Positions 1-4,586 of a stretch of DNA of 5,573 nucleotides are shown here, one piece after another. The notes beneath the pieces were generated by a model. That model had not been told where the DNA came from and did not search any database. It saw nothing but the letters and a program-made list of their open reading frames with translations. Each line of letters opens with the position of its first letter. The stretch's first letter is position 1. The DNA comes from Octadecabacter sp. (GTDB taxonomy: Bacteria > Pseudomonadota > Alphaproteobacteria > Rhodobacterales > Rhodobacteraceae), in NCBI GenBank assembly GCA_003533975.1, contig DQCL01000221.1:1-5573 (forward strand), read 5' to 3'. The position numbers and the translations under genes were made by a program.

Positions 1-477
1 TCAATGTCCAAAAGCCACGCGATGACAGGTTCGCGTGTAGGCTGGATTTGCGGGCCCGCAGACGTGATTGAGCACCTCATCAACCTTGCAACCCACACGA
101 CATACGGCGTTGCAGGCTACATTCAAGATGCTGCCCTTTTCGCGCTCAGCGAAGGCACCCCCCTTGAGGACGAAGTCAGCGCCCCTTTCGCGCGCCGTCG
201 CAAAATCACCGAAACTCTGCTCGCCAAGCAAAACATAGTCAAAGGCAGCCCAATCAGCGGCGCGATGTATGCGATGCTCGACATTCGTGCGACGGGGTTA
301 AGCGGACAAGACTTCGCCAATACATTGCTCGACACACACCAAATCGCGACCATGCCCGGTGAAAGCTTCGGAACAGCCGCCGCAGGCCATATTCGTGTCG
401 CTATGACAATTGACGACGAAACCTACGCATCGGCGCTCCAAACCCTGCTCGACTTCGCAAAAGACAAAGCATCTTAG
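1..477 (+). CDS. PLP-dependent aminotransferase, class I/II (C-terminal part, 5' end outside window)
   Basis: The first 158 visible residues are the C-terminal portion of a fold-type I, AspAT-like aminotransferase, which transfers an amino group between an amino acid and a 2-oxo acid using pyridoxal phosphate in the cytoplasm. The frame is open to the left edge. The motif SMSKSHAMTGSRVGW (residues 1-15) is the PLP-binding site: Lys4 is the expected Schiff-base lysine and Arg12 the phosphate-contacting arginine. Near the end, MPGESFG followed by GHIRVAMT contains the arginine expected to bind the substrate alpha-carboxylate. The segment YGVAGYIQDAA also fits the family. From memory, SKSHAMTG and YG..G.IQDAA resemble arginine:pyruvate transaminases (AruH-like), but aspartate or aromatic aminotransferase is equally possible, so no symbol is given. 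About 230-240 residues should lie upstream. The gene ends in TAG 102 bp before the next gene, and its stop lies inside a hairpin. Confidence 0.93.
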   Translation, partial: SMSKSHAMTGSRVGWICGPADVIEHLINLATHTTYGVAGYIQDAALFALSEGTPLEDEVSAPFARRRKITETLLAKQNIVKGSPISGAMYAMLDIRATGLSGQDFANTLLDTHQIATMPGESFGTAAAGHIRVAMTIDDETYASALQTLLDFAKDKAS

Positions 478-491
478 CCTTGTCTTTGTCT
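460..491 (+). terminator. Hairpin over the aminotransferase stop codon, probable weak terminator
   Basis: AAAGACAA (460-467) pairs with TTGTCTTT (480-487). After an A/C mismatch, GC (469-470) pairs with GC (477-478), leaving the six-base loop ATCTTA. The right arm is T-rich and runs into GTCTC. The stem is AT-rich and there is no clean run of T, so this is a moderate terminator candidate. The TAG stop at 475-477 lies in the loop and inner stem. Confidence 0.5.
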
Positions 492-499
492 CATAAATA
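483..499 (+). repeat. Intergenic box, copy 1 (CTTTGnCTCAnAAATA type)
   Basis: TCTTTGTCTCATAAATA matches the box at 3380-3396 at 15 of 17 positions. Both copies sit in gene-end intergenic DNA, directly after the right arm of a hairpin built on AAAGAC/GTCTTT. From memory this kind of sequence is common after genes in Rhodobacterales; its function is unknown to me. Confidence 0.45.
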
Positions 500-510
500 T
501 CCCGGGAGGT

Positions 511-530
511 CTGGAGGGCTGGCCCTCCAG
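511..530. other. Perfect GC-rich hairpin upstream of the ICL/PEPM-family gene
   Basis: CTGGAGGG (511-518) and CCCTCCAG (523-530) form a perfect 8-bp stem with loop CTGG; the symmetry extends one further base pair inward. It follows CCCGGGAGGT (501-510). No T-tract follows on either strand, so it is not a standard intrinsic terminator. It may be an interspersed intergenic element or 5'-UTR structure of the next gene. Confidence 0.6.
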
Positions 531-533
531 CGG

Positions 534-560
534 ATCGGATTTGGCGTAGCCAAATTCGAT
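534..560. other. 12-bp stem hairpin just upstream of the ICL/PEPM-family ribosome-binding site
   Basis: ATCGGATTTGGC (534-545) pairs over all 12 positions with GCCAAATTCGAT (549-560), with one G-U pair and loop GTA. Only 7 bases separate its 3' end from the AAGGA ribosome-binding site at 568-572. It is followed by TAAACATAAG, not a T-run. It lies 3 bases after the preceding hairpin, making a tandem pair. Such a structure could terminate Rho-dependently, protect mRNA ends or modulate initiation; nothing here decides between these. Confidence 0.65.
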
Positions 561-567
561 TAAACAT

Positions 568-572
568 AAGGA
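568..572 (+). promoter_or_regulatory. Ribosome-binding site of the ICL/PEPM-family gene
   Basis: AAGGA lies 7 bases before the ATG at 580 and fixes that start. Confidence 0.8.
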
Positions 573-579
573 CCTCAAC

Positions 580-1380
580 ATGACCAGTTTTCGCGACCTT
601 CACAATCCTGGGCACCCCTTCATCCTTGCCAATGCGTGGGATATCGGCTCAGCGAAGGTCCTGAAATCTATGGGTGCGCAAGCGCTCGCGACCTCCTCTG
701 CAGCGCATGCTTTCACCCTCGGTCGCCCCGACGGGCTCGGGGTATCACGCGACGAGGCTTTGGCGCACGCACAAGATATCGTTGCTGCTACCGGACTCCC
801 CGTCCAGGGTGATTTCGAAAACGGCTGGGGCGATGACCCCGACGAAGTCGCTGAAACCGTTAAACTTGCTGCCGAAGCTGGCCTAGCGGGGATATGCATC
901 GAGGATATCAAAGTCCCAAGCACTGTCGCATATGCTCGCGAATTCTCAATTGAACGCATCAAAGCTGCCGTCGCCGCCGCACGCGCTTTGCCGCAGGATT
1001 TCGTCCTGACCGCACGCGCAGATGGCATCATGACGGACACCTATGACATCGATGAGGCCATCGCGCGTCTACAAGGTTTCGAGGCCGTCGGTGCTGACTG
1101 TCTCTATGCACCGCTGCCCAAATCTATGAACGACGTGGCGCGTATTTGCGCCTCTGTTTCTGCACCGGTGAATGTACTGGTTGCGGGCCCTATCTATACC
1201 GCGCACACAATGGCAGATTTTGCAAAACTTGGTGTCGCACGTCTCTCACTCGGCTCTGCTCTCGCCCGAGCCACCCATCGTATTTTGCACGACGCCGCTG
1301 CACAGATGTTTCAGAAAGACGCGTTTTCCCTCCTCGGACACTCCATATCCGGTGATACGGTAGATGCATTAATCACCTAA
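580..1380 (+). CDS. Isocitrate lyase/PEP mutase superfamily protein, substrate unknown
   Basis: This complete 266-residue cytoplasmic protein belongs to the TIM-barrel isocitrate lyase/phosphoenolpyruvate mutase superfamily, whose members make or break C-C or C-P bonds next to a carboxylate with Mg2+. Visible motifs are NAWDIGSA (18-25), the TSSAAHAFTLGRPDG segment with Asp51, PVQGDFENGWGD (74-85) with Asp78 and Glu80, the ICIEDI strand with Glu108, LTARADG (143-149) and PVNVLVAGP (196-204). Asp51, Asp78, Glu80 and Glu108 sit where the family's metal-site acids are expected. The isocitrate/methylisocitrate lyase KKCGH-type catalytic loop is absent, and the EDK..PK.N loop of true PEP mutase is replaced by EDIKVPSTV. 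Isocitrate lyase, methylisocitrate lyase and PEP mutase are therefore all unlikely, and the protein fits the broad uncharacterised subgroup. It lies 102 bp after the aminotransferase and 233 bp before the MttB homologue, on the same strand. The start is supported by AAGGA. Confidence 0.9.
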   Translation: MTSFRDLHNPGHPFILANAWDIGSAKVLKSMGAQALATSSAAHAFTLGRPDGLGVSRDEALAHAQDIVAATGLPVQGDFENGWGDDPDEVAETVKLAAEAGLAGICIEDIKVPSTVAYAREFSIERIKAAVAAARALPQDFVLTARADGIMTDTYDIDEAIARLQGFEAVGADCLYAPLPKSMNDVARICASVSAPVNVLVAGPIYTAHTMADFAKLGVARLSLGSALARATHRILHDAAAQMFQKDAFSLLGHSISGDTVDALIT

Positions 1381-1389
1381 ACGTTCCTC

Positions 1390-1401
1390 AAGTTATAACT
1401 T
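1390..1401. promoter_or_regulatory. 12-bp perfect palindrome, candidate operator or weak terminator
   Basis: AAGTTATAACTT reads identically on both strands, 9 bases after the stop codon of the ICL/PEPM-family gene. It contains TATAAC, a plausible -10 element, although I see no convincing -35 at 17 bp. It is followed by TTC, so it could also act as a weak terminator with a 4-bp stem. An operator for a dimeric regulator of the downstream genes is a third reading. Confidence 0.3.
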
Positions 1402-1408
1402 TTCATAG

Positions 1409-1438
1409 CGCAAAAACGACCAAGCGTCGCAAAAGCGA
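1409..1438 (+). repeat. 11-bp direct repeat CGCAAAARCGA, two copies
   Basis: CGCAAAAACGA (1409-1419) and CGCAAAAGCGA (1428-1438) differ at one base and start 19 bp apart, near two helical turns. The second copy, with the preceding T, is itself the inverted repeat TCGC-AAAA-GCGA. The pair lies between the palindrome and the leader ORF, where regulator sites for the mttB unit would be expected. No regulator can be assigned. Confidence 0.4.
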
Positions 1439-1475
1439 TAGAACCTTCGATCAAGACACCAGACTTTTCGAGTAT

Positions 1476-1479
1476 GGAG
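1476..1479 (+). promoter_or_regulatory. Ribosome-binding site of the 29-codon leader ORF
   Basis: GGAG lies 8 bases before the ATG at 1488, with an intervening run of six or more T. This good spacing is the main reason to treat the short ORF as possibly translated. Confidence 0.5.
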
Positions 1480-1487
1480 TTTTTTTC

Positions 1488-1577
1488 ATGACCCTGAACA
1501 CACACGCGACACGCGTTCAGCGAACAATAGGCGCCCGTCGCGGGCGTGCTGCCCGTGGGAGACCCGTTGACCTGTAG
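1488..1577 (+). CDS. Putative 29-residue Arg-rich leader peptide upstream of the mttB homologue
   Basis: ATG at 1488 opens a 29-codon ORF ending in TAG at 1575-1577. It begins MTLNTHATRVQR and ends VDL. Seven of its 29 residues are Arg, concentrated in GARRGRAARGRP (residues 15-26). A well-placed GGAG precedes it and its stop is 36 bases before the mttB ATG. It is in the same frame as mttB, and no stop codon lies between the TAG and that ATG, so amber suppression would give an in-frame 42-residue extension of MttB. Two alternative hairpins fall inside codons 15-24. It could be a regulatory leader peptide, a small protein, a remnant of a longer mttB 5' end after a nonsense mutation, or chance. 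The Arg-rich segment loosely resembles residues 15-28 of MttB itself. I recognise no family, and translation is not proven. Confidence 0.4.
   Translation: MTLNTHATRVQRTIGARRGRAARGRPVDL
1531..1557 (+). promoter_or_regulatory. Two mutually exclusive hairpins within the leader ORF (attenuator-like)
   Basis: Hairpin A pairs CGCCCG (1532-1537) with CGGGCG (1541-1546) across the loop TCG, extendable by a G-U pair. Hairpin B pairs CGCGGGC (1539-1545) with GCCCGTG (1551-1557) across the loop GTGCT, 7 bp with one G-U. They share 1541-1545, so only one can form at a time. Both lie in the Arg-rich part of the leader ORF, so a translating ribosome could choose between them. No T-run follows, so any effect would be on translation, Rho access or stability, not classical intrinsic attenuation. 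Confidence 0.35.
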
Positions 1578-1601
1578 AGAAACCAATTATTCCTACAGCA
1601 C

Positions 1602-1605
1602 GAGG
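1602..1605 (+). promoter_or_regulatory. Ribosome-binding site of the mttB homologue
   Basis: GAGG lies 8 bases before the ATG at 1614 and supports independent initiation there instead of obligatory read-through from the leader ORF. Confidence 0.7.
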
Positions 1606-1613
1606 TCCAACAA

Positions 1614-3185
1614 ATGAACGCCGAAACACCTTCCCGCCCAGCCCGCGCCAACCGGAGCGGCGGCCGCGCCGCCCGTCACGCAGCACGTACCGCGAAACTC
1701 TCTGATCATATGCGCCCCGTTCGCGCAGGCATGACTGGGGGCGCATACAAGCCTCTTTCAGATGCGGATGTTCTAAAAATCCACGAGGCCGCACTCACCG
1801 CCCTTGAGACCATCGGTCTTGCAGATGCGCCGCCATCCGGTGTGGAAATTCTGACAAACGCGGGCGCGGTCCTTGGTGTTGATGGCCGTATCCGCTTCCC
1901 GCGCGCCTTGGTCGAAGATATGCTCGCAATCGCCTGCAAGGATCTCACGCTGTTCGGCCGTGACCCGATCCATGATCTCGATTTGAGCGGTCAGCGCGTG
2001 CATTACGGCACCGCAGGCGCCGCTGTGAACATGGTCGACGTGGACGGCAATGAATTCCGTGACAGCACGTTACAAGATTTGCATGATGCCGCCCGGATTG
2101 CCGACAAACTCGACAATATCCACTTTCTTCAACGTCCGATGGTTGCACGAGATATTTCTGACAATCTGGAAATGGATCTGAATACAATCTACGCCTGCTG
2201 CAGCGGCACAACCAAACACGTCGGCACCTCGATCTCGGACCCAAGCCACGCAGCAGAATGCCTCGAATTCGCATACACAATCGCCGGTAGCGAAGCCAAA
2301 TACCGCGAACGGCCCTTCGTTTCGATGTCCAACTGTTTCGTCGTCCCTCCAATGAAATTCGCAACCGAAAGCTGCGAATCGATGGAAATTTGCATTCGTG
2401 GAGGCATGCCGGTCCTACTGCTATCGGCTGGCATGTCCGGTGCCACGGCACCATCAACAATCGCAGGCGCGATTGTACAGGCCTGTGCAGAATGTTTGGC
2501 TGGAATCGTCTACGTAAATGCGCTTGCGCCAGGCCATCCCGCAATTTTTGGCACGTGGCCGTTTGATCTAGACTTACGCACCGGAGCCATGACCGTCGGA
2601 TCAGGCGAACAAGCGCTCCTGACAGCGGGCTGCGCTCAAATGCACGCTTTCTATGGCATTCCGGGCGGTGCGACTGGCGGTGCCTGCGATTCCAAAATGC
2701 CTGACATGCAGGCTGGCTGGGAGCAGATGTGCACCAACGTGCTGGCAGGCACCAGCGGTTGCAATATGATCTATGAGGCCGCAGGCATGCATGCTTCTCT
2801 GCTCGGGTTTTGTCATGAAAGCCTGATCCTAAGTGATGACCTTATCGGTCAAGCACTGCGGTGCGTGCGTGGTATCGAAGTTGACGATGAAACACTGGCT
2901 TTGGACCAAATGCATGAAGTTTGCATCGGCACAGATGACGCGCCTGGTGTTGGCCATTACCTCGGCACGAACCGTACCCTCAGCCATATGGAACGAGATC
3001 GGATATACCCCTCCCTTGGCAACAGGATGAGCCCAAAGGAATGGGCGGAAAAAGACAAACCCAACCTGATCGAAAATGCTATCGCACGGAAAGATCAAAT
3101 CTTAGCAACCCGATCTGCAGCGCGGTTTGATCCGTCATTAGACGCGATGATACGCTCACGGTTCAACATCCACCTCCCCGCTTGA
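1614..3185 (+). CDS. Trimethylamine methyltransferase (MttB) family protein, non-pyrrolysine type
   Basis: This complete 523-residue protein is a member of the MttB superfamily, TIM-barrel enzymes that move a methyl group from a methylated amine to the cobalt of a corrinoid protein. Residues 8-28 form a basic Arg/Ala-rich tail (RSGGRAARHAAR), and the barrel follows from about residue 46. Recognisable stretches include HYGTAGAAVNMVD (130-142), GTTKHVGTSISDP (198-210), GGMPVLLLSAGMSGATAP (263-280), GIPGGATGGACDSKMPDMQAGWE (348-370, with its conserved D-K and DxQAGxE pattern) and GCNMIYEAAGMH (382-393). The reading frame has no internal TAG, so it lacks the pyrrolysine of archaeal trimethylamine enzymes. 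It belongs with homologues such as glycine betaine, proline betaine or carnitine demethylases, whose substrates vary; the substrate here is unknown. No corrinoid protein or activase is in view. Fifteen cysteines is a high count. GAGG supports the start, and an upstream in-frame ORF ends in amber just before it. Confidence 0.93.
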   Translation: MNAETPSRPARANRSGGRAARHAARTAKLSDHMRPVRAGMTGGAYKPLSDADVLKIHEAALTALETIGLADAPPSGVEILTNAGAVLGVDGRIRFPRALVEDMLAIACKDLTLFGRDPIHDLDLSGQRVHYGTAGAAVNMVDVDGNEFRDSTLQDLHDAARIADKLDNIHFLQRPMVARDISDNLEMDLNTIYACCSGTTKHVGTSISDPSHAAECLEFAYTIAGSEAKYRERPFVSMSNCFVVPPMKFATESCESMEICIRGGMPVLLLSAGMSGATAPSTIAGAIVQACAECLAGIVYVNALAPGHPAIFGTWPFDLDLRTGAMTVGSGEQALLTAGCAQMHAFYGIPGGATGGACDSKMPDMQAGWEQMCTNVLAGTSGCNMIYEAAGMHASLLGFCHESLILSDDLIGQALRCVRGIEVDDETLALDQMHEVCIGTDDAPGVGHYLGTNRTLSHMERDRIYPSLGNRMSPKEWAEKDKPNLIENAIARKDQILATRSAARFDPSLDAMIRSRFNIHLPA

Positions 3186-3247
3186 CGTCAATACAGGGAA
3201 AGATTGAGTACTTAAGAGCCAAAGAAATGGGAAGAACACAGCGGATG

Positions 3248-3293
3248 CCCCACACACCAGTGGGTCGCTTCGCGCCGTAGTGTGGGGGTCTTT
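3248..3293 (+). terminator. Hairpin terminator downstream of the mttB homologue
   Basis: CCCCACAC (3248-3255) pairs perfectly with GTGTGGGG (3280-3287), enclosing 24 bases that hold a smaller hairpin CGC-TTC-GCG (3266-3274). The right arm is followed by GTCTTTCTC, a T-rich but interrupted tract. It starts 62 bp after the mttB stop and precedes the convergent anmK gene. The orientation (T-rich side to the right, none on the left) assigns it to the plus strand. Confidence 0.7.
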
Positions 3294-3340
3294 CTCAGGC
3301 TACGGCCATCGGCTCTCCAGCCTGTTCCGCGCCCCCATGA

Positions 3341-3380
3341 AAAGACATTAAGGTTAATACTGCCTTACTTTCGCGTCTTT
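3341..3380 (-). terminator. Weak nested hairpin, possible terminator of anmK
   Basis: AAAGAC (3341-3346) pairs with GTCTTT (3375-3380), and inside it TAAGG (3349-3353) pairs with CCTTA (3363-3367). On the minus strand the stem ends in GTCTTTT, giving a short U-tract 49-88 bases after the anmK stop. The AT-rich helices and internal loops make it weak. On the plus strand it could act as a second stop behind the stronger hairpin at 3248-3287. The rest of 3186-3428 shows no credible gene. Confidence 0.35.
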
Positions 3381-3396
3381 CTTTGGCTCAAAAATA
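3380..3396 (+). repeat. Intergenic box, copy 2 (CTTTGnCTCAnAAATA type)
   Basis: TCTTTGGCTCAAAAATA matches the box at 483-499 at 15 of 17 positions and likewise overlaps the last base or bases of a GTCTTT hairpin arm. It lies between the convergent ends of the mttB homologue and anmK. Confidence 0.45.
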
Positions 3397-3428
3397 CTCA
3401 AGTCTTCAGTCCAACAAAACACACAGCG

Positions 3429-4523
3429 TTAATTTGGACGCGAAATTGTCCCGCCACCGATAGCCGCACCAACGCCTGTGGTGGCGGGCGCACTTGTTGG
3501 CAATCCCTTTGCTACGCGCACAGCAAGATATGCGAAGGCCTGAGCCTCAAGCATATCACCGTCAAATCCAGCATCTTCGATCGGGGCGACGGAAACATGA
3601 CACTCCGACGCCAGCATTTTCATCAACGTTGGATTCCTGCGCCCCCCACCCGTCACCAGAATGCGTTCGGGAACGCTTGGGCAAGCTTTCATACCTTGCG
3701 CAACGGAGGCAGCACAGGCCATCGTTAACGTTGCAATTGCATCCGCATCGGGCAGCTTCGTGACTGCCTGCGAAAGCCCGACAAATGCATCGCGATCAAG
3801 CGATTTCGGGGGCATTCGAAAGAAAAACGGGTGTTCAAGGAACTGGTCAACAAGTGACTGATCAACAGTTCCGGTTGCCCCTAGCTTACCACCTTCATCG
3901 AACGGACGTCCCAAACGGGACTGCATGAAATCATTTATTGGCGCGTTGGCAGGACCAGTATCAAACGCCAACAATGCGCCTTCGCTTTCTGGCAACGGCA
4001 AACGCGGATCGATCCAAGTGAGGTTCCCCACACCGCCCAGATTCAAAATCGCCAATGGCGCGCCGGCCTTCATTTTCTTGGCTAAGGCAAAATGATAAAA
4101 TGGCGCCAAGGGCGCACCCTCGCCTCCCATTTGAACGTCTGCACTTCGAAAGTCCCACACAACTGGCTTATTCAACACATCGGCGAGCACTGCACCATCG
4201 CCCGCCTGATGGGTTCCGCGTCCTTTTGGGTCATGGGCAAAAGTCTGGCCATGAAAACCAACAAGATCTGCATCCACAAATCCGCTTAACACCTGCGCAT
4301 GTACTGTTTCGACGAGCTCAGCCGCGATCGACACATCATCTTCGGGCCACTTACCTAACGCGGCGCGCAGCACAGCTGTTTGGGCAACCGAATAGGGTCG
4401 AAAGGCGCTTTCGCCAAACTCGAGAACTTGGTGCCCATCCGTCACAATCTCTGCCGCATCTACTCCGTCGAGCGACGTACCCGACATGGCTCCGACGACG
4501 CGCACCACCTGATCTTTCAACAT
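3429..4523 (-). CDS. anmK: Anhydro-N-acetylmuramic acid kinase
   Basis: AnmK cleaves the 1,6-anhydro ring of anhydro-N-acetylmuramic acid and phosphorylates it with ATP to give MurNAc 6-phosphate, a cytoplasmic step of peptidoglycan recycling. The 364-residue protein carries the family pattern throughout: the ATP-phosphate motif [14 protein letters not shown] (11-24), GFHGQT (89-94), [22 protein letters not shown] (123-144) with Asp124 as the probable catalytic base, [11 protein letters not shown] (160-170), FDTGPAN (187-193), PPKSLDR (238-244), [12 protein letters not shown] (290-301) and the C-terminal [14 protein letters not shown] and PATTGV. The length matches the family's usual roughly 370. 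The start at 4523 is preferred because AAGGGA lies 6 bases upstream and the N-terminal strand begins at once; an ATG at 4598 would add 25 unlike residues and run over the start of tyrS. It diverges from tyrS and converges on the mttB homologue. No murQ or amgK/murU is visible. Confidence 0.97.
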   Translation of the reverse strand: MLKDQVVRVVGAMSGTSLDGVDAAEIVTDGHQVLEFGESAFRPYSVAQTAVLRAALGKWPEDDVSIAAELVETVHAQVLSGFVDADLVGFHGQTFAHDPKGRGTHQAGDGAVLADVLNKPVVWDFRSADVQMGGEGAPLAPFYHFALAKKMKAGAPLAILNLGGVGNLTWIDPRLPLPESEGALLAFDTGPANAPINDFMQSRLGRPFDEGGKLGATGTVDQSLVDQFLEHPFFFRMPPKSLDRDAFVGLSQAVTKLPDADAIATLTMACAASVAQGMKACPSVPERILVTGGGRRNPTLMKMLASECHVSVAPIEDAGFDGDMLEAQAFAYLAVRVAKGLPTSAPATTGVGAAIGGGTISRPN

Positions 4524-4586
4524 GCTCTTTCCCTTGGGCCAACTGCCCCCTATAGAATGGCCCGAAAGAACGTGAGGCGACAAGTC
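4524..4586. promoter_or_regulatory. Divergent anmK-tyrS promoter region with inverted repeat
   Basis: These 63 bases must hold at least the 5' UTRs, and probably promoters, for both genes. TATAGAAT (4551-4558) offers a -10-like element for tyrS, without a convincing -35. It is framed by an inverted repeat: GGGCCA (4536-4541) with TGGCCC (4558-4563), extendable to TTGGGCCA/TGGCCCGA with one T-G pair. The left arm abuts the anmK ribosome-binding site (AAGGGA on the minus strand, 4530-4535). Confidence 0.45.
4574..4577 (+). promoter_or_regulatory. Ribosome-binding site of tyrS
   Basis: GAGG lies 9 bases before the ATG at 4587 and supports that start. Confidence 0.7.

Noticed and set aside
580..1380. 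True isocitrate lyase, methylisocitrate lyase or PEP mutase
   Set aside because: The KKCGH-type loop and the EDK..PK.N loop are both missing, so only superfamily membership is claimed.
1..1380. A 2-aminoethylphosphonate pathway formed by the aminotransferase and a PEP mutase
   Set aside because: The aminotransferase has the AspAT-type SKSHAMTG motif, not that of the class V phosphonate transaminases, and the second protein lacks PEP mutase loop residues.
1381..1613. Cobalamin or other known riboswitch upstream of the corrinoid-dependent methyltransferase family gene
   Set aside because: The 233-bp gap shows no recognisable B12-box, SAM or glycine riboswitch core; only the hairpins and repeats listed are visible.
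1945..2544. 199-codon open frame antisense to the mttB homologue
   Set aside because: It lies entirely inside a well-supported gene, its translation is Arg/Cys-rich low-complexity typical of the complement of a GC-rich gene, and no protein family is recognisable.
3227..3280. 17-codon ORF in the mttB-anmK gap
   Set aside because: It has only a weak upstream purine stretch, ends within the terminator hairpin, and resembles nothing known.
3282..3728. 148-codon plus-strand frame starting with GTG and running into the 3' part of anmK
   Set aside because: It begins inside the mttB terminator stem, has no ribosome-binding site and covers anmK antisense; a composition artefact.
4055..4555. 166-codon plus-strand open frame antisense to anmK
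   Set aside because: anmK has all family motifs across this interval; the antisense translation is Arg/Pro/His-rich with no recognisable domain.
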